Part shown: piece after piece, positions 14,152-20,172 of the stretch | Layout of the letters: every line of letters starts with the position of its first letter | How positions within the stretch are numbered: position 1 is the first letter of the stretch | Source of the DNA: Geobacter sp. UBA698 | Lineage (GTDB): Bacteria; Desulfobacterota; Desulfuromonadia; Geobacterales; Pseudopelobacteraceae | DNA: 20,172 nt | Assembly: GCA_002298925.1 (NCBI GenBank) | Contig: DBMM01000018.1 | Span: 1 to 20,172 of the forward strand | Reading direction: 5' to 3' | Notes under the pieces: model-generated | What the model saw: the letters and a program-made list of their open reading frames with translations, nothing else | What the model was told of the DNA's origin: nothing | Databases searched by the model: none | Made by a program: the position numbers and the translations under genes

Positions 14152-15021
14152 TCAGTTCCGGCGGTTTGAGAGCCAGTCAATCAGAGGGGCGAGGAGGGTG
14201 CTGCTGAAGCGGATGCCGCCTCGCCCCTTGCCCATTTCCAGTCCTTCCTCGATGCCGTGGAAATCAGATCCTCCGGAAATCATCAATCCGCATTCCACTG
14301 CCAATCGCCGCAGAAACTCCATTTCATCAGACTGGGCCAGGTTGTTGTAGACTTCAACGCCATCCAGTCCCAGATCATGTAATTCCAAGATGATGCGCCG
14401 CAGTTCCTGGCGGTCGGACGATACGCTGGTTGGGTGGGCCAGAACCGCCACTCCTCCGATACGCCTGATTTCGGAGATAGCGTCATCAATCGGCCAGTAG
14501 AGTTTGGGGACGTTGCAGGGGATCAGATAGCGCTGGAAAGCGTCCTCTACCGACGTGACGTAGCCTCGCTCCAGCAATGCCCTGGCAATGTGGGGGCGAC
14601 CGATGACATCCCGGGCGTAACCGAGTACTTCATTCAGGGGGATTGCCGAGCGGTTTTCATGGGCAAGAAGCTGATTGACCTGTTCGAGTATTTCGCCATT
14701 ACGGTGCTCGCGGCGTACCCTGAAATCATTCAGCTTGTCCAGAAAAATCCGGTCCCGATAATCAAAGCCGTATCCCAGCAGGTGCACATCCTGCCACTCC
14801 CTGAACTGGACAGATAGCTCAACCGCCGCAAAAAGAGCGATGTCTGATGATCTAGCAGCCTTTATTCCGTCATCGATGCCTGCCACGGAATCATGGTCTG
14901 CGATGGCAATAGCCTGCAGGCCCATCCGGACGGCTCTCTCGACCAGTTCTGCTGGGGATAGGGCGCCATCTGAGTAATTTGAGTGGACGTGCAGATCCAC
15001 ATACTGAGTATCTGTATTCAT
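14152..15021 (-). CDS. PHP-domain phosphoesterase (RNase AM / nucleoside 3',5'-bisphosphate phosphatase-like)
   Basis: A 289-residue cytoplasmic protein with a complete PHP metal centre: DLHVHSNYSDG (D9, H11, H13), IADHDSVAG (D42-H43-D44), AAVELSV (a Glu ligand), GRPHIARAL, LAHPTS, and GGSDFHG near the C-terminus. Length and motif order match the YciV/RNase AM group, which removes phosphates from 3',5'-nucleoside bisphosphates or trims RNA 5' ends. The ATG at 15021 has only a weak ribosome-binding site. It is divergent from endonuclease III, with 78 bases between, and its 3' end lies 28 bases from the convergent kinase-like gene, with no clear terminator between. The exact substrate cannot be chosen from sequence. 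Confidence 0.9.
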   Translation of the reverse strand: MNTDTQYVDLHVHSNYSDGALSPAELVERAVRMGLQAIAIADHDSVAGIDDGIKAARSSDIALFAAVELSVQFREWQDVHLLGYGFDYRDRIFLDKLNDFRVRREHRNGEILEQVNQLLAHENRSAIPLNEVLGYARDVIGRPHIARALLERGYVTSVEDAFQRYLIPCNVPKLYWPIDDAISEIRRIGGVAVLAHPTSVSSDRQELRRIILELHDLGLDGVEVYNNLAQSDEMEFLRRLAVECGLMISGGSDFHGIEEGLEMGKGRGGIRFSSTLLAPLIDWLSNRRN

Positions 15022-15099
15022 GCTTGTCAGTGTAACTGCTCGGGGCGGAAAATAAAACCGCTATTGTGCGTTGTGGGCGTATTGGGTACTATTGGCACT

Positions 15100-15756
15100 A
15101 TGATTCCATTTGATATAGATTCAGTAATTACCATACTGCGGGCAGAATACCGGAACTGGCAGACGCCGGCCGTTACCATCGTGGCGCAGTGTGGTCGCAG
15201 CCCCTTCAAGGTGCTGGTATCCTGCCTCATCTCGCTGCGCACCAGAGACGAGGTGACAGCTGTGGCATCAGCACGGCTATTTGCCCGGGCCGATACCCCT
15301 GAAGTAATGTTGTCTGTTCCCCAGCAAGAGGTGGAGAGTCTGATCTATCCGGCCGGTTTCTACCGCAATAAGGCGGCCCAGATCTTGGAAATCTCGCGAC
15401 GGCTGGTTGCCGATTATGGCGGCAATGTGCCGGAAGAGATCGACGAACTGCTGAAATTCAGCGGAGTAGGGCGCAAAACGGCCAACCTGGTGGTGACTCT
15501 GGGCTTTGGCAGCCCCGGCATCTGTGTCGATACCCATGTTCATCGCATCTGCAACCGTTGGGGCTATGTGTCTGCGAAGACACCGAATGAGACGGAAATG
15601 GCGTTGCGCGCGCAATTGCCATCCCGCTACTGGATCGAGATCAACGACCTGCTGGTAGCTTTTGGTCAGAATCAGTGTTATCCGATATCGCCCCGATGTT
15701 CCGTTTGCCATTTGGCTGGGTTCTGTGCTCGCTCGGGTGTCGATAAGTCCCGCTGA
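15100..15756 (+). CDS. nth: Endonuclease III (DNA glycosylase/AP lyase)
   Basis: A 218-residue base-excision repair enzyme. The helix-hairpin-helix LLKFSGVGRKTANLVV carries the catalytic lysine (K126). VDTHVHRICNRWG carries the catalytic aspartate (D144). The C-terminus has the [4Fe-4S] ligand spacing C-x6-C-x2-C-x5-C (C193, C200, C203, C209). It removes oxidised pyrimidines and cuts the resulting AP site. The open frame extends upstream to 14983, but relatives begin close to DIDSVITILRAEY, so ATG 15100 is preferred. No Shine-Dalgarno sequence precedes it, and a promoter-like pair TTGTGC/TACTAT (15064-15092) would start RNA at about the ATG; a leaderless transcript is possible. Upstream TTG/GTG starts at 15082 or 15073 cannot be excluded. 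Confidence 0.93.
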   Translation: MIPFDIDSVITILRAEYRNWQTPAVTIVAQCGRSPFKVLVSCLISLRTRDEVTAVASARLFARADTPEVMLSVPQQEVESLIYPAGFYRNKAAQILEISRRLVADYGGNVPEEIDELLKFSGVGRKTANLVVTLGFGSPGICVDTHVHRICNRWGYVSAKTPNETEMALRAQLPSRYWIEINDLLVAFGQNQCYPISPRCSVCHLAGFCARSGVDKSR

Positions 15757-15819
15757 ATTACTGCTGCTGTCGGTTGCCTGAAGTCTGATGCAGTCGACAT
15801 TAGAACAACGTTTTTGATC

Positions 15820-15841
15820 GGTATTTGATTGGTATTTGATT
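15820..15841 (+). repeat. Tandem 11-bp repeat upstream of the dehydrogenase promoter
   Basis: GGTATTTGATT occurs twice without a gap (15820-15830 and 15831-15841), ending one base before the -35 box of the following promoter. Placement fits an activator or repressor site or an AT-rich upstream element, but a chance slippage duplication is also possible. Confidence 0.6.
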
Positions 15842-15842
15842 G

Positions 15843-15871
15843 TTGCCAGCAGGTGGTTTTGTGTGTAAAAT
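15843..15871 (+). promoter_or_regulatory. Promoter of the beta-hydroxyacid dehydrogenase gene
   Basis: TTGCCA (15843-15848), a 17-base spacer and TAAAAT (15866-15871), each five of six to consensus, lie 46 bases before the start codon. An 11-bp tandem repeat sits immediately upstream. Confidence 0.55.
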
Positions 15872-15917
15872 ATTGAGTCATTATTCGATAAAAGCACTTA
15901 ATTATGCGGGAGGGAAT

Positions 15918-16784
15918 ATGCTCAGAAAAATTGGATTCATCGGGCTTGGTACTGTTGGCAAACATATGGCTGCCAATTTAACGAAAGCAAGTTACGAGCT
16001 GACTGTTTTTGACACTAACCAGGGGGCTGTTAATGATCTGGTGGCTCTTGGCGCAAAGGGAGCGGCTTCCGCCGCCGAGGCAGCCAAAGGCCGTGATCTG
16101 GTTATCGCCATTGTACCGGATGATAATGAACTCGTCTCCATGGTCTTCGGGAGTGAAGGCGTGCTTGCCGGCATCGATGCCGGGACGATTTTGGCCGATA
16201 TGGGTTCACACCCACTGGATGTAACCATGAAGGTAGCCGAAGAGGCTGTCAGGAAAAAGGTGCTTTACCTGGATGCACCGGTGTGGGGCAACAAGGACCA
16301 TGCCGTCAACGGCCTGATGACGATTATCACGGGTGGCGACCCGGCCTTGGTGGGACGCTGTCAGGAACCATTTTCCTATTTTGGTCTGAATGTCATTCAT
16401 GTCGGTCAGGTGGGCGATGCCACCAAGATGAAGTTCATTGTAAACCTGGTGCAGGCGGAACTGGTGCAGGTGCTGGCTGAAGGCCTTGTGTTCGGCGACA
16501 AGATGGGCTTTTCTGCTGACAAGATCCTGGAAGTGCTGGATACACGCGGTGTTGCTTCGCCTCTCTTTCATCAAAAAGGGCGCTCCATGGCCCGCGGCGA
16601 TTTCTCCCGCAGTCTGGCGCTCAAGTACGTTAATGACCAGCTGCATACGGTCATGAACGCTGCACGTCTGGTCGGTCTGAATCTGCCTGCGGCCGAAGCG
16701 GCCAGCAAGGTGTATGAGCAGGCCGTTGAGGCCGGCTGGGGCGAAGAGGATTTCTCCGCCGTCATCAAGGTGTTGCGAAAGTAG
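15918..16784 (+). CDS. NAD(P)-dependent beta-hydroxyacid dehydrogenase family protein
   Basis: A 288-residue member of the 3-hydroxyisobutyrate / tartronate semialdehyde / succinic semialdehyde reductase family. The N-terminal dinucleotide fold shows GFIGLGTVGKHMAANL (6-21) and an Asp at the end of the second strand (FDTN, D32), which favours NAD over NADP. The catalytic signature GxxGxxxxxKxxxN is GQVGDATKMKFIVN (163-176, K172). The substrate loop, normally DAPVSGG, reads DAPVWGNKDHAVNG (119-132), so the natural substrate probably differs from the textbook ones. The ATG at 15918 has a strong GGGAGGG site; upstream codons back to 15840 overlap the promoter. It is followed by an intrinsic terminator, so it is monocistronic. 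Confidence 0.9.
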   Translation: MLRKIGFIGLGTVGKHMAANLTKASYELTVFDTNQGAVNDLVALGAKGAASAAEAAKGRDLVIAIVPDDNELVSMVFGSEGVLAGIDAGTILADMGSHPLDVTMKVAEEAVRKKVLYLDAPVWGNKDHAVNGLMTIITGGDPALVGRCQEPFSYFGLNVIHVGQVGDATKMKFIVNLVQAELVQVLAEGLVFGDKMGFSADKILEVLDTRGVASPLFHQKGRSMARGDFSRSLALKYVNDQLHTVMNAARLVGLNLPAAEAASKVYEQAVEAGWGEEDFSAVIKVLRK

Positions 16785-16815
16785 TGTGGGTACCGTGAAT
16801 CATTTTGACAGTTTG

Positions 16816-16842
16816 AAAGGCGTCCTTTGTTGGGCGCCTTTT
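16816..16842 (+). terminator. Intrinsic terminator of the dehydrogenase gene
   Basis: AAAGGCGTCC (16816-16825) pairs with GGGCGCCTTT (16832-16841) with one G-T wobble, loop of six, followed by TTTTCTCTTTT. It lies 31 bases after the stop. Confidence 0.82.
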
Positions 16843-16900
16843 CTCTTTTGACCGTTGTTTGTCCTGTGATTTGAACTTCAGGGTCTAGGGAGGGTGTTCT

Positions 16901-18505
16901 ATGAAAACAGCATTTCGCCCCCGTCAGGTTTATGTGGCCGCATCTTGGATGGCGCCGGTCGGGCGCTACAATGGCAAGGAAAAGGAGAATCTCTCATTTC
17001 TGGAGATGGCCGAACGGTGCGGAGATGTCTTTATTGGAAGTCCGGTCAGGCGACGGGAAATCGAGGCCGTGGTAGTCGGCAGTCAGAATCCGGCTGCTTT
17101 CTCTGGTGTCGATAACACTGCCGCCAAAATAGCGGGTATTCTGGGGATATCCGGTGCCAAGTCGGTTCTGATCGATACGGCTTCGTCGTCAGGGGCCTCG
17201 GCATTTGAAAATGCCTACCTGGAAGTGGCTTCGGGGCGTCACGACCATGTGCTGTCAATCGGCATTCAAAAGATGAGCGAGACCTCAACCCTTGACTCAA
17301 CCCGCATTATTGCCGGGTTGATTGACCGTGAAGAGGCCGAATTCGGGCTGACGATGCCGGCCTGCGGAGCCTTGGTGGCCCGCGCCCTCAAGAATAGGCT
17401 CGGCTTGACGGATGAAGAGTGGACCGCCTACACGGCCATGCTGACGCAGCGTAGCCAGAGGTACGCAGCGAAGAATCCGGATGCCCATCTGAACATGCTG
17501 ATTGAGGTTGAAGATTATTACCGCCAGATTGCCAACGGCAAAAATTACCGCTACTGGCATCCGCTCCGTTATCATGACTTTTGTCCCATGTCCGATGGCA
17601 TGGCAGCAGTCATTCTTACCTCCAAGCCACAGGATGTCATGGTGAGCGGCGTCGGTAGCGCCACGGATATTCCCACCATTGCCGATCGAAACTATTTTCA
17701 CTCCTTTCCGGCCACGGTCATTGCTGCCGGATATGCCTACGGCATGGCCGGCATCAAGGATATTCGCTCCATGGCTGGGCGACTCCATGTCAACATGCAC
17801 GATCCCTTTAACGGTTTTGGCCCAATCAATATGGTTGACCTGGGGGTTGTGAGTCGCAGTCGCCTGATGGACGCTCTGTTTGATGACGAACTGACAGGTC
17901 CCAGTGGTGCTTTTCCTACCAATCTGACCGGAGGTCTCAAGGGGCGGGGACACCCCCTGGGCGCTACGGGCATGATTCAGGTTGTAGAGAATCATCGTCT
18001 GATCAGAGAACGTGGCTTCGAAGCCGGTCTGTCACATTCCATCGGCGGCCCGATCAATAATAATGTTGTTGTCCTGCTGGAAAAGAGTGCCAGTTTTCAA
18101 GATCGCTGCCATGAACCTTACAAGCCGTGGGGATTGCCGTCCCTGGGTAGTCTCAAGCCTAAACATGTTGCGCTTGAGGCTTTGTTGAGCCGCCCTGCGC
18201 CGTTAGAGGGTTCCTTTGTGACATTCACAGCTCGGTTTGACTATAAAACGGGTCATCCCGAAGTGGTAATTATGATTGTTGCCTGCCGCTACGAAGGGGC
18301 CGGTTACAAGTTCCTATTTGGAGTGGATGGCAGCCACTTTGACCAGGTGGCTGCGCTCGACGCAGGTGACTCTCTGGCTGTGGAGCGTGGCGCTGAAGGC
18401 ATCATGATCAATCGGATGCCGGTGCGCAAGCTTTATACCCGCACCATTAACGGCTTGGTGGATCTGGCTGAAAGTGGCTGGAAAAGATTGACCGGCAAGG
18501 GGTAA
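16901..18505 (+). CDS. Thiolase-like (SCP-x type) protein with serine at the nucleophile position and a C-terminal extra domain
   Basis: A 534-residue protein. Residues 1 to about 396 are a thiolase fold of the SCP-x/acyltransferase type: VVVGSQNP, IDTASSSGAS (91-100), HDPFNG (300-305), GGLKGRGHPLGATG (344-357, H351), HSIGG (379-383). In thiolases the first motif is xxAC(A/S)SG with the acyl-carrying Cys; here that position is Ser95, so a normal thiolytic reaction is unlikely. Residues about 397-534 are an added region with a beta-rich stretch (GSFVTFTARFDYKTGHPEVV, YKFLFGVDG, GDSLAVERG), possibly a DUF35-like OB fold, which in other organisms partners with thiolases; this is inferred. The ATG at 16901 has a GGGAGGG site. 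It could modify or bind acyl-CoA, or act as a non-catalytic partner. Confidence 0.82.
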   Translation: MKTAFRPRQVYVAASWMAPVGRYNGKEKENLSFLEMAERCGDVFIGSPVRRREIEAVVVGSQNPAAFSGVDNTAAKIAGILGISGAKSVLIDTASSSGASAFENAYLEVASGRHDHVLSIGIQKMSETSTLDSTRIIAGLIDREEAEFGLTMPACGALVARALKNRLGLTDEEWTAYTAMLTQRSQRYAAKNPDAHLNMLIEVEDYYRQIANGKNYRYWHPLRYHDFCPMSDGMAAVILTSKPQDVMVSGVGSATDIPTIADRNYFHSFPATVIAAGYAYGMAGIKDIRSMAGRLHVNMHDPFNGFGPINMVDLGVVSRSRLMDALFDDELTGPSGAFPTNLTGGLKGRGHPLGATGMIQVVENHRLIRERGFEAGLSHSIGGPINNNVVVLLEKSASFQDRCHEPYKPWGLPSLGSLKPKHVALEALLSRPAPLEGSFVTFTARFDYKTGHPEVVIMIVACRYEGAGYKFLFGVDGSHFDQVAALDAGDSLAVERGAEGIMINRMPVRKLYTRTINGLVDLAESGWKRLTGKG

Positions 18506-18570
18506 CCGCTGGTATGTGCAGATAAATTGCTCAGGTGTTTTTTTCGGTTCGAAGCCGATTCGAATCCATC

Positions 18571-18599
18571 TTGATTTTTTTCTTTATAGTTGTTAGATT
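18571..18599 (+). promoter_or_regulatory. Promoter of rpoH
   Basis: TTGATT (18571-18576), a 17-base spacer and TAGATT (18594-18599) form a sigma-70-type promoter. Transcription would begin at about 18605-18607, inside the CIRCE element that follows. Confidence 0.6.
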
Positions 18600-18600
18600 G

Positions 18601-18627
18601 ATAGCACTCTCGATATGAGAGTGCTAA
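18601..18627. promoter_or_regulatory. CIRCE element (HrcA repressor operator)
   Basis: ATAGCACTC (18601-18609), nine bases, then GAGTGCTAA (18619-18627). The consensus is TTAGCACTC-N9-GAGTGCTAA, so 17 of 18 arm bases match and the spacer length is exact. It starts two bases after the -10 box, the usual place for HrcA to block polymerase. The gene it controls is rpoH, so the heat-shock sigma factor would be de-repressed when HrcA loses GroEL support during heat stress. Confidence 0.95.
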
Positions 18628-18667
18628 TTTTTTATGCCATATAGGGATTTATAAAGGAGATTGTGTC

Positions 18668-19516
18668 ATGGTTGCACAGTTACCGGTTGTTGCAGACAGT
18701 CTTTCGTTCTATCTGTCTGAAATACGCAAATTCCCCGTAATGAGTGAAGATGAGGAACATCTTACAGCGGTCAAGTTCTTTGAAGAAAAGGATTTAGGGG
18801 CTGCTCATGCCCTGATTACGTCGAATCTGCGTTTTGTCGTGAAGGTGGCCTATGAGTACCGTCATTACGGCCTCAAGATGCTCGACTTGATTCAGGAAGG
18901 CAATATCGGTCTCATGCTTGCAGTCAGGAAATATAATCCCTACAAGGGTATTCGACTGATTTCCTATGCTGTCTGGTGGATTAAGGCATATATCCAGAAC
19001 CATATTATCTCGGCCTGGAGTCTTCTTAAAATCGGTACAACCCAGGCCCAGCGCAAGCTGTTTTTCAAACTGCGTGAGGCTAAGAACGCCATCAGTAGGC
19101 TGGGCGGAAGTGACGATGATACCCATGCCGCTGCCCAGGCTCTTAATGTTTCTGATCAGGCCGTCCTTGAGATGGAGCAGAGACTGCGCGGTGAGAGCTC
19201 TCTTGATGCGGATCTTCCCGGTAGTGACGGCATTACTGCCCTGGAGGGCCTGGCCGATGATCGTATGAACCAAGAGGAGCTCTTGTCTGAGCTGCAGGTT
19301 GGGGACAAGCTTAAACGGGAAGTTGCGCAGGTGGTGTCGAATCTTAATGAAAAAGAGCGCTTTATAATTGAAAGTCGCATAACGGCAGATGATCCCATGA
19401 CGCTACAAGAAATTGCAAGCCACTTTTCAATTTCGCGCGAGCGGGTCAGGCAGATTGAGGAAGCAGCCTTGAAAAAGGTGAAACAGGCGCTAATACCGCT
19501 ACTTGAAGCAGCATGA
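18668..19516 (+). CDS. rpoH: RNA polymerase heat-shock sigma factor RpoH (sigma-32)
   Basis: A 282-residue sigma-70-family factor, nearly the same length as E. coli RpoH. Region 2 is LITSNLRFVVKVAYEYR..LDLIQEGNIGLMLAVRKYNP and ISYAVWWIKAYIQNHI (about 49-114). The RpoH-specific box follows as AQRKLFFKLREAKN (127-140; QRKLFF is diagnostic). Region 4.2 is the helix-turn-helix TLQEIASHFSISRERVRQIE (about 247-266). It directs core polymerase to chaperone and protease promoters. The ATG at 18668 follows AAGGAG with eight bases between. Expression is very probably controlled by the CIRCE operator directly upstream. No clear terminator is seen between it and the tRNA operon. Confidence 0.96.
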   Translation: MVAQLPVVADSLSFYLSEIRKFPVMSEDEEHLTAVKFFEEKDLGAAHALITSNLRFVVKVAYEYRHYGLKMLDLIQEGNIGLMLAVRKYNPYKGIRLISYAVWWIKAYIQNHIISAWSLLKIGTTQAQRKLFFKLREAKNAISRLGGSDDDTHAAAQALNVSDQAVLEMEQRLRGESSLDADLPGSDGITALEGLADDRMNQEELLSELQVGDKLKREVAQVVSNLNEKERFIIESRITADDPMTLQEIASHFSISRERVRQIEEAALKKVKQALIPLLEAA

Positions 19517-19594
19517 TGTTTATGTGATCTCGGTGTGCAGTACGTTTTCCTTGTGATAGGTGGGGGTTTTTTCTTGTTGTAAAAAAAATAAACC

Positions 19595-19622
19595 TTGACA
19601 GCGGAGAGTTTTTTCTTTAAAT
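19595..19622 (+). promoter_or_regulatory. Promoter of the tRNA-tuf operon
   Basis: A perfect TTGACA (19595-19600) is followed after 16 bases by TTAAAT (19617-19622), or after 17 by TAAATA. The first tRNA begins 33 bases downstream, and the region between is AT-rich. Confidence 0.5.
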
Positions 19623-19655
19623 AAACAATTTCCATTGAATGTTGGATGGCGAAGT

Positions 19656-19731
19656 GCTGGCGTAGCTCAACTGGAAGAGCAGCTGACTTGTAATCAGCAG
19701 GTTGCGGGTTCGAGTCCCATCGCCAGCTCCA
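19656..19731 (+). tRNA. tRNA-Thr (anticodon TGT)
   Basis: A 76-nt cloverleaf. Acceptor GCTGGCG pairs with CGCCAGC, followed by T and an encoded CCA. The anticodon stem GCTGA/TCAGC encloses CTTGTAA, giving TGT, which reads ACA. The T-loop GGTTCGAGTCC is canonical. First of a four-tRNA cluster. Confidence 0.97.
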
Positions 19732-19760
19732 TTTAGTAAAGTACACAAGCTATTCTCCCT

Positions 19761-19845
19761 GGAGGGATTCCCGAGCGGCCAAAGGGAACAGACTGTAAAT
19801 CTGTCGTCAGCGACTTCGGAGGTTCGAATCCTCCTCCCTCCACCA
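19761..19845 (+). tRNA. tRNA-Tyr (anticodon GTA)
   Basis: An 85-nt class II tRNA with a long variable arm. Acceptor GGAGGGA pairs with TCCCTCC, then A and CCA. The anticodon loop CTGTAAA between CAGA and TCTG gives GTA. The long variable arm is CGTCAGCGACTTCG. Confidence 0.97.
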
Positions 19846-19853
19846 CATAAATC

Positions 19854-19941
19854 ACCGGAAACGGTCGGTATGATTCGAGCCCAGGAGACAATGTCGCTAA
19901 ACTGGTAAGTGTCTGACGAACTGTTTTCACAAAACTTCGTC
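19854..19941 (+). other. Structured spacer between tRNA-Tyr and tRNA-Gly
   Basis: This 104-base gap (19846-19949) is far longer than the other tRNA spacers (29 and 7 bases). It holds a small hairpin ACCG-gaaa-CGGT (19854-19865) and a strong one, GACGAA-ct-GTTTT-cac-AAAAC-TTCGTC (19915-19941; eleven base pairs and a two-base bulge). The middle contains a T-arm-like phrase (GATTCGAGCCC) but no full cloverleaf. It may be a processing site for the polycistronic precursor or a tRNA remnant. Confidence 0.5.
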
Positions 19942-19949
19942 TGGAATAT

Positions 19950-20026
19950 GCGGGAGTAGCTCAGTTGGCTAGAGCGTCAGCCTTCCAAGCTGAGGGTCGC
20001 GGGTTCGAGTCCCGTTTCCCGCTCCA
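19950..20026 (+). tRNA. tRNA-Gly (anticodon TCC)
   Basis: A 77-nt cloverleaf. Acceptor GCGGGAG pairs with TTCCCGC (last pair G-T), then T and CCA. The anticodon stem TCAGC/GCTGA encloses CTTCCAA, giving TCC, which reads GGA. Confidence 0.97.
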
Positions 20027-20033
20027 GGATGAT

Positions 20034-20109
<76 letters not shown>

Positions 20110-20127
20110 TTTCTCAAACAACACCAG

Positions 20128-20133
20128 TATAAT
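20128..20133 (+). promoter_or_regulatory. Possible internal -10 box ahead of tuf
   Basis: A perfect TATAAT lies between the last tRNA and the final start codon. No -35 box is found at the right distance, so a second promoter for tuf is possible but weakly supported. Confidence 0.22.
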
Positions 20134-20169
20134 TTCTCACAAAAACCCGATCAAGGAGGGCCTGTTATC

Positions 20170-20172
20170 ATG
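20170..20172 (+). CDS. tuf: Probable elongation factor Tu, start codon only
   Basis: The window ends on an ATG preceded by a strong AAGGAGG ribosome-binding site (20153-20159). No coding sequence is visible, so identity rests on context alone: the tRNA order Thr-Tyr-Gly-Thr directly before a gene is the conserved arrangement upstream of tufB in E. coli and many other bacteria. Confidence 0.65.

Noticed and set aside
18500..18570. Terminator or tRNA fragment (GGTTCGAAGCC, GATTCGAATC) after the thiolase-like gene
   Set aside because: The palindromes are short, no T-run follows the stem, and no cloverleaf can be drawn.
19517..19594. Intrinsic terminator after rpoH
   Set aside because: There are T- and A-runs but no GC-rich stem next to them.

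Overview
This window looks like chromosomal DNA of a Geobacter-type bacterium (Desulfuromonadia, formerly Deltaproteobacteria). The evidence is a twelve-heme c7-type cytochrome of the Geobacter 'nanowire' family, the block nadC-birA-coaX, a second EF-G-like factor, an MglA-like GTPase, and RpoH behind a CIRCE operator. The assignment rests on gene content and sequence style; no database search was possible. I see no insertion sequence, prophage, integron or CRISPR array. Most of the window is housekeeping or conserved accessory genes.

Layout: (1) 1-834: the start of a malic enzyme on the minus strand, divergent from a HIT-family nucleotide-binding protein. (2) 835-1287: a gene-poor stretch ending in a good sigma-70-type promoter. 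(3) 1288-3371: a signalling operon of a small protein, an HDOD protein and a degenerate receiver plus GGDEF-like protein, closed by a bidirectional terminator. (4) 3462-4487 (minus): a secreted dodecaheme cytochrome with its own strong promoter, divergent from (5) 4668-7239: nadC, birA and coaX, which serve NAD, biotin and CoA metabolism. (6) 7351-9447: an EF-G-like translational GTPase. (7) 9513-12534: a compact trio of a membrane-anchored protein with two SPOR-like repeats, a helical-repeat-like protein, and an MglA-like GTPase that lacks the known catalytic residues. (8) 12578-14123: an ICMT/NnrU-like membrane protein, divergent from a cytidylate-kinase-like protein fused to a BON domain. 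(9) 14152-15756: a PHP-domain phosphoesterase, divergent from endonuclease III. (10) 15918-18505: a beta-hydroxyacid dehydrogenase and a thiolase-like protein whose nucleophilic cysteine position is serine. (11) 18571-19516: rpoH with a sigma-70-type promoter directly followed by a CIRCE element. (12) 19595-20172: the tRNA operon Thr(TGT)-Tyr(GTA)-Gly(TCC)-Thr(GGT) leading into a start codon that is very probably tuf, the same order as E. coli thrU-tyrU-glyT-thrT-tufB.

The best candidates for undescribed biology are the SPOR / helical-repeat / non-catalytic MglA-like GTPase trio, the Ser-for-Cys thiolase-like fusion protein, and the BON-fused kinase-like protein without a P-loop lysine. The clearest regulatory feature is the CIRCE operator at rpoH, which would put the heat-shock sigma factor under the HrcA repressor.
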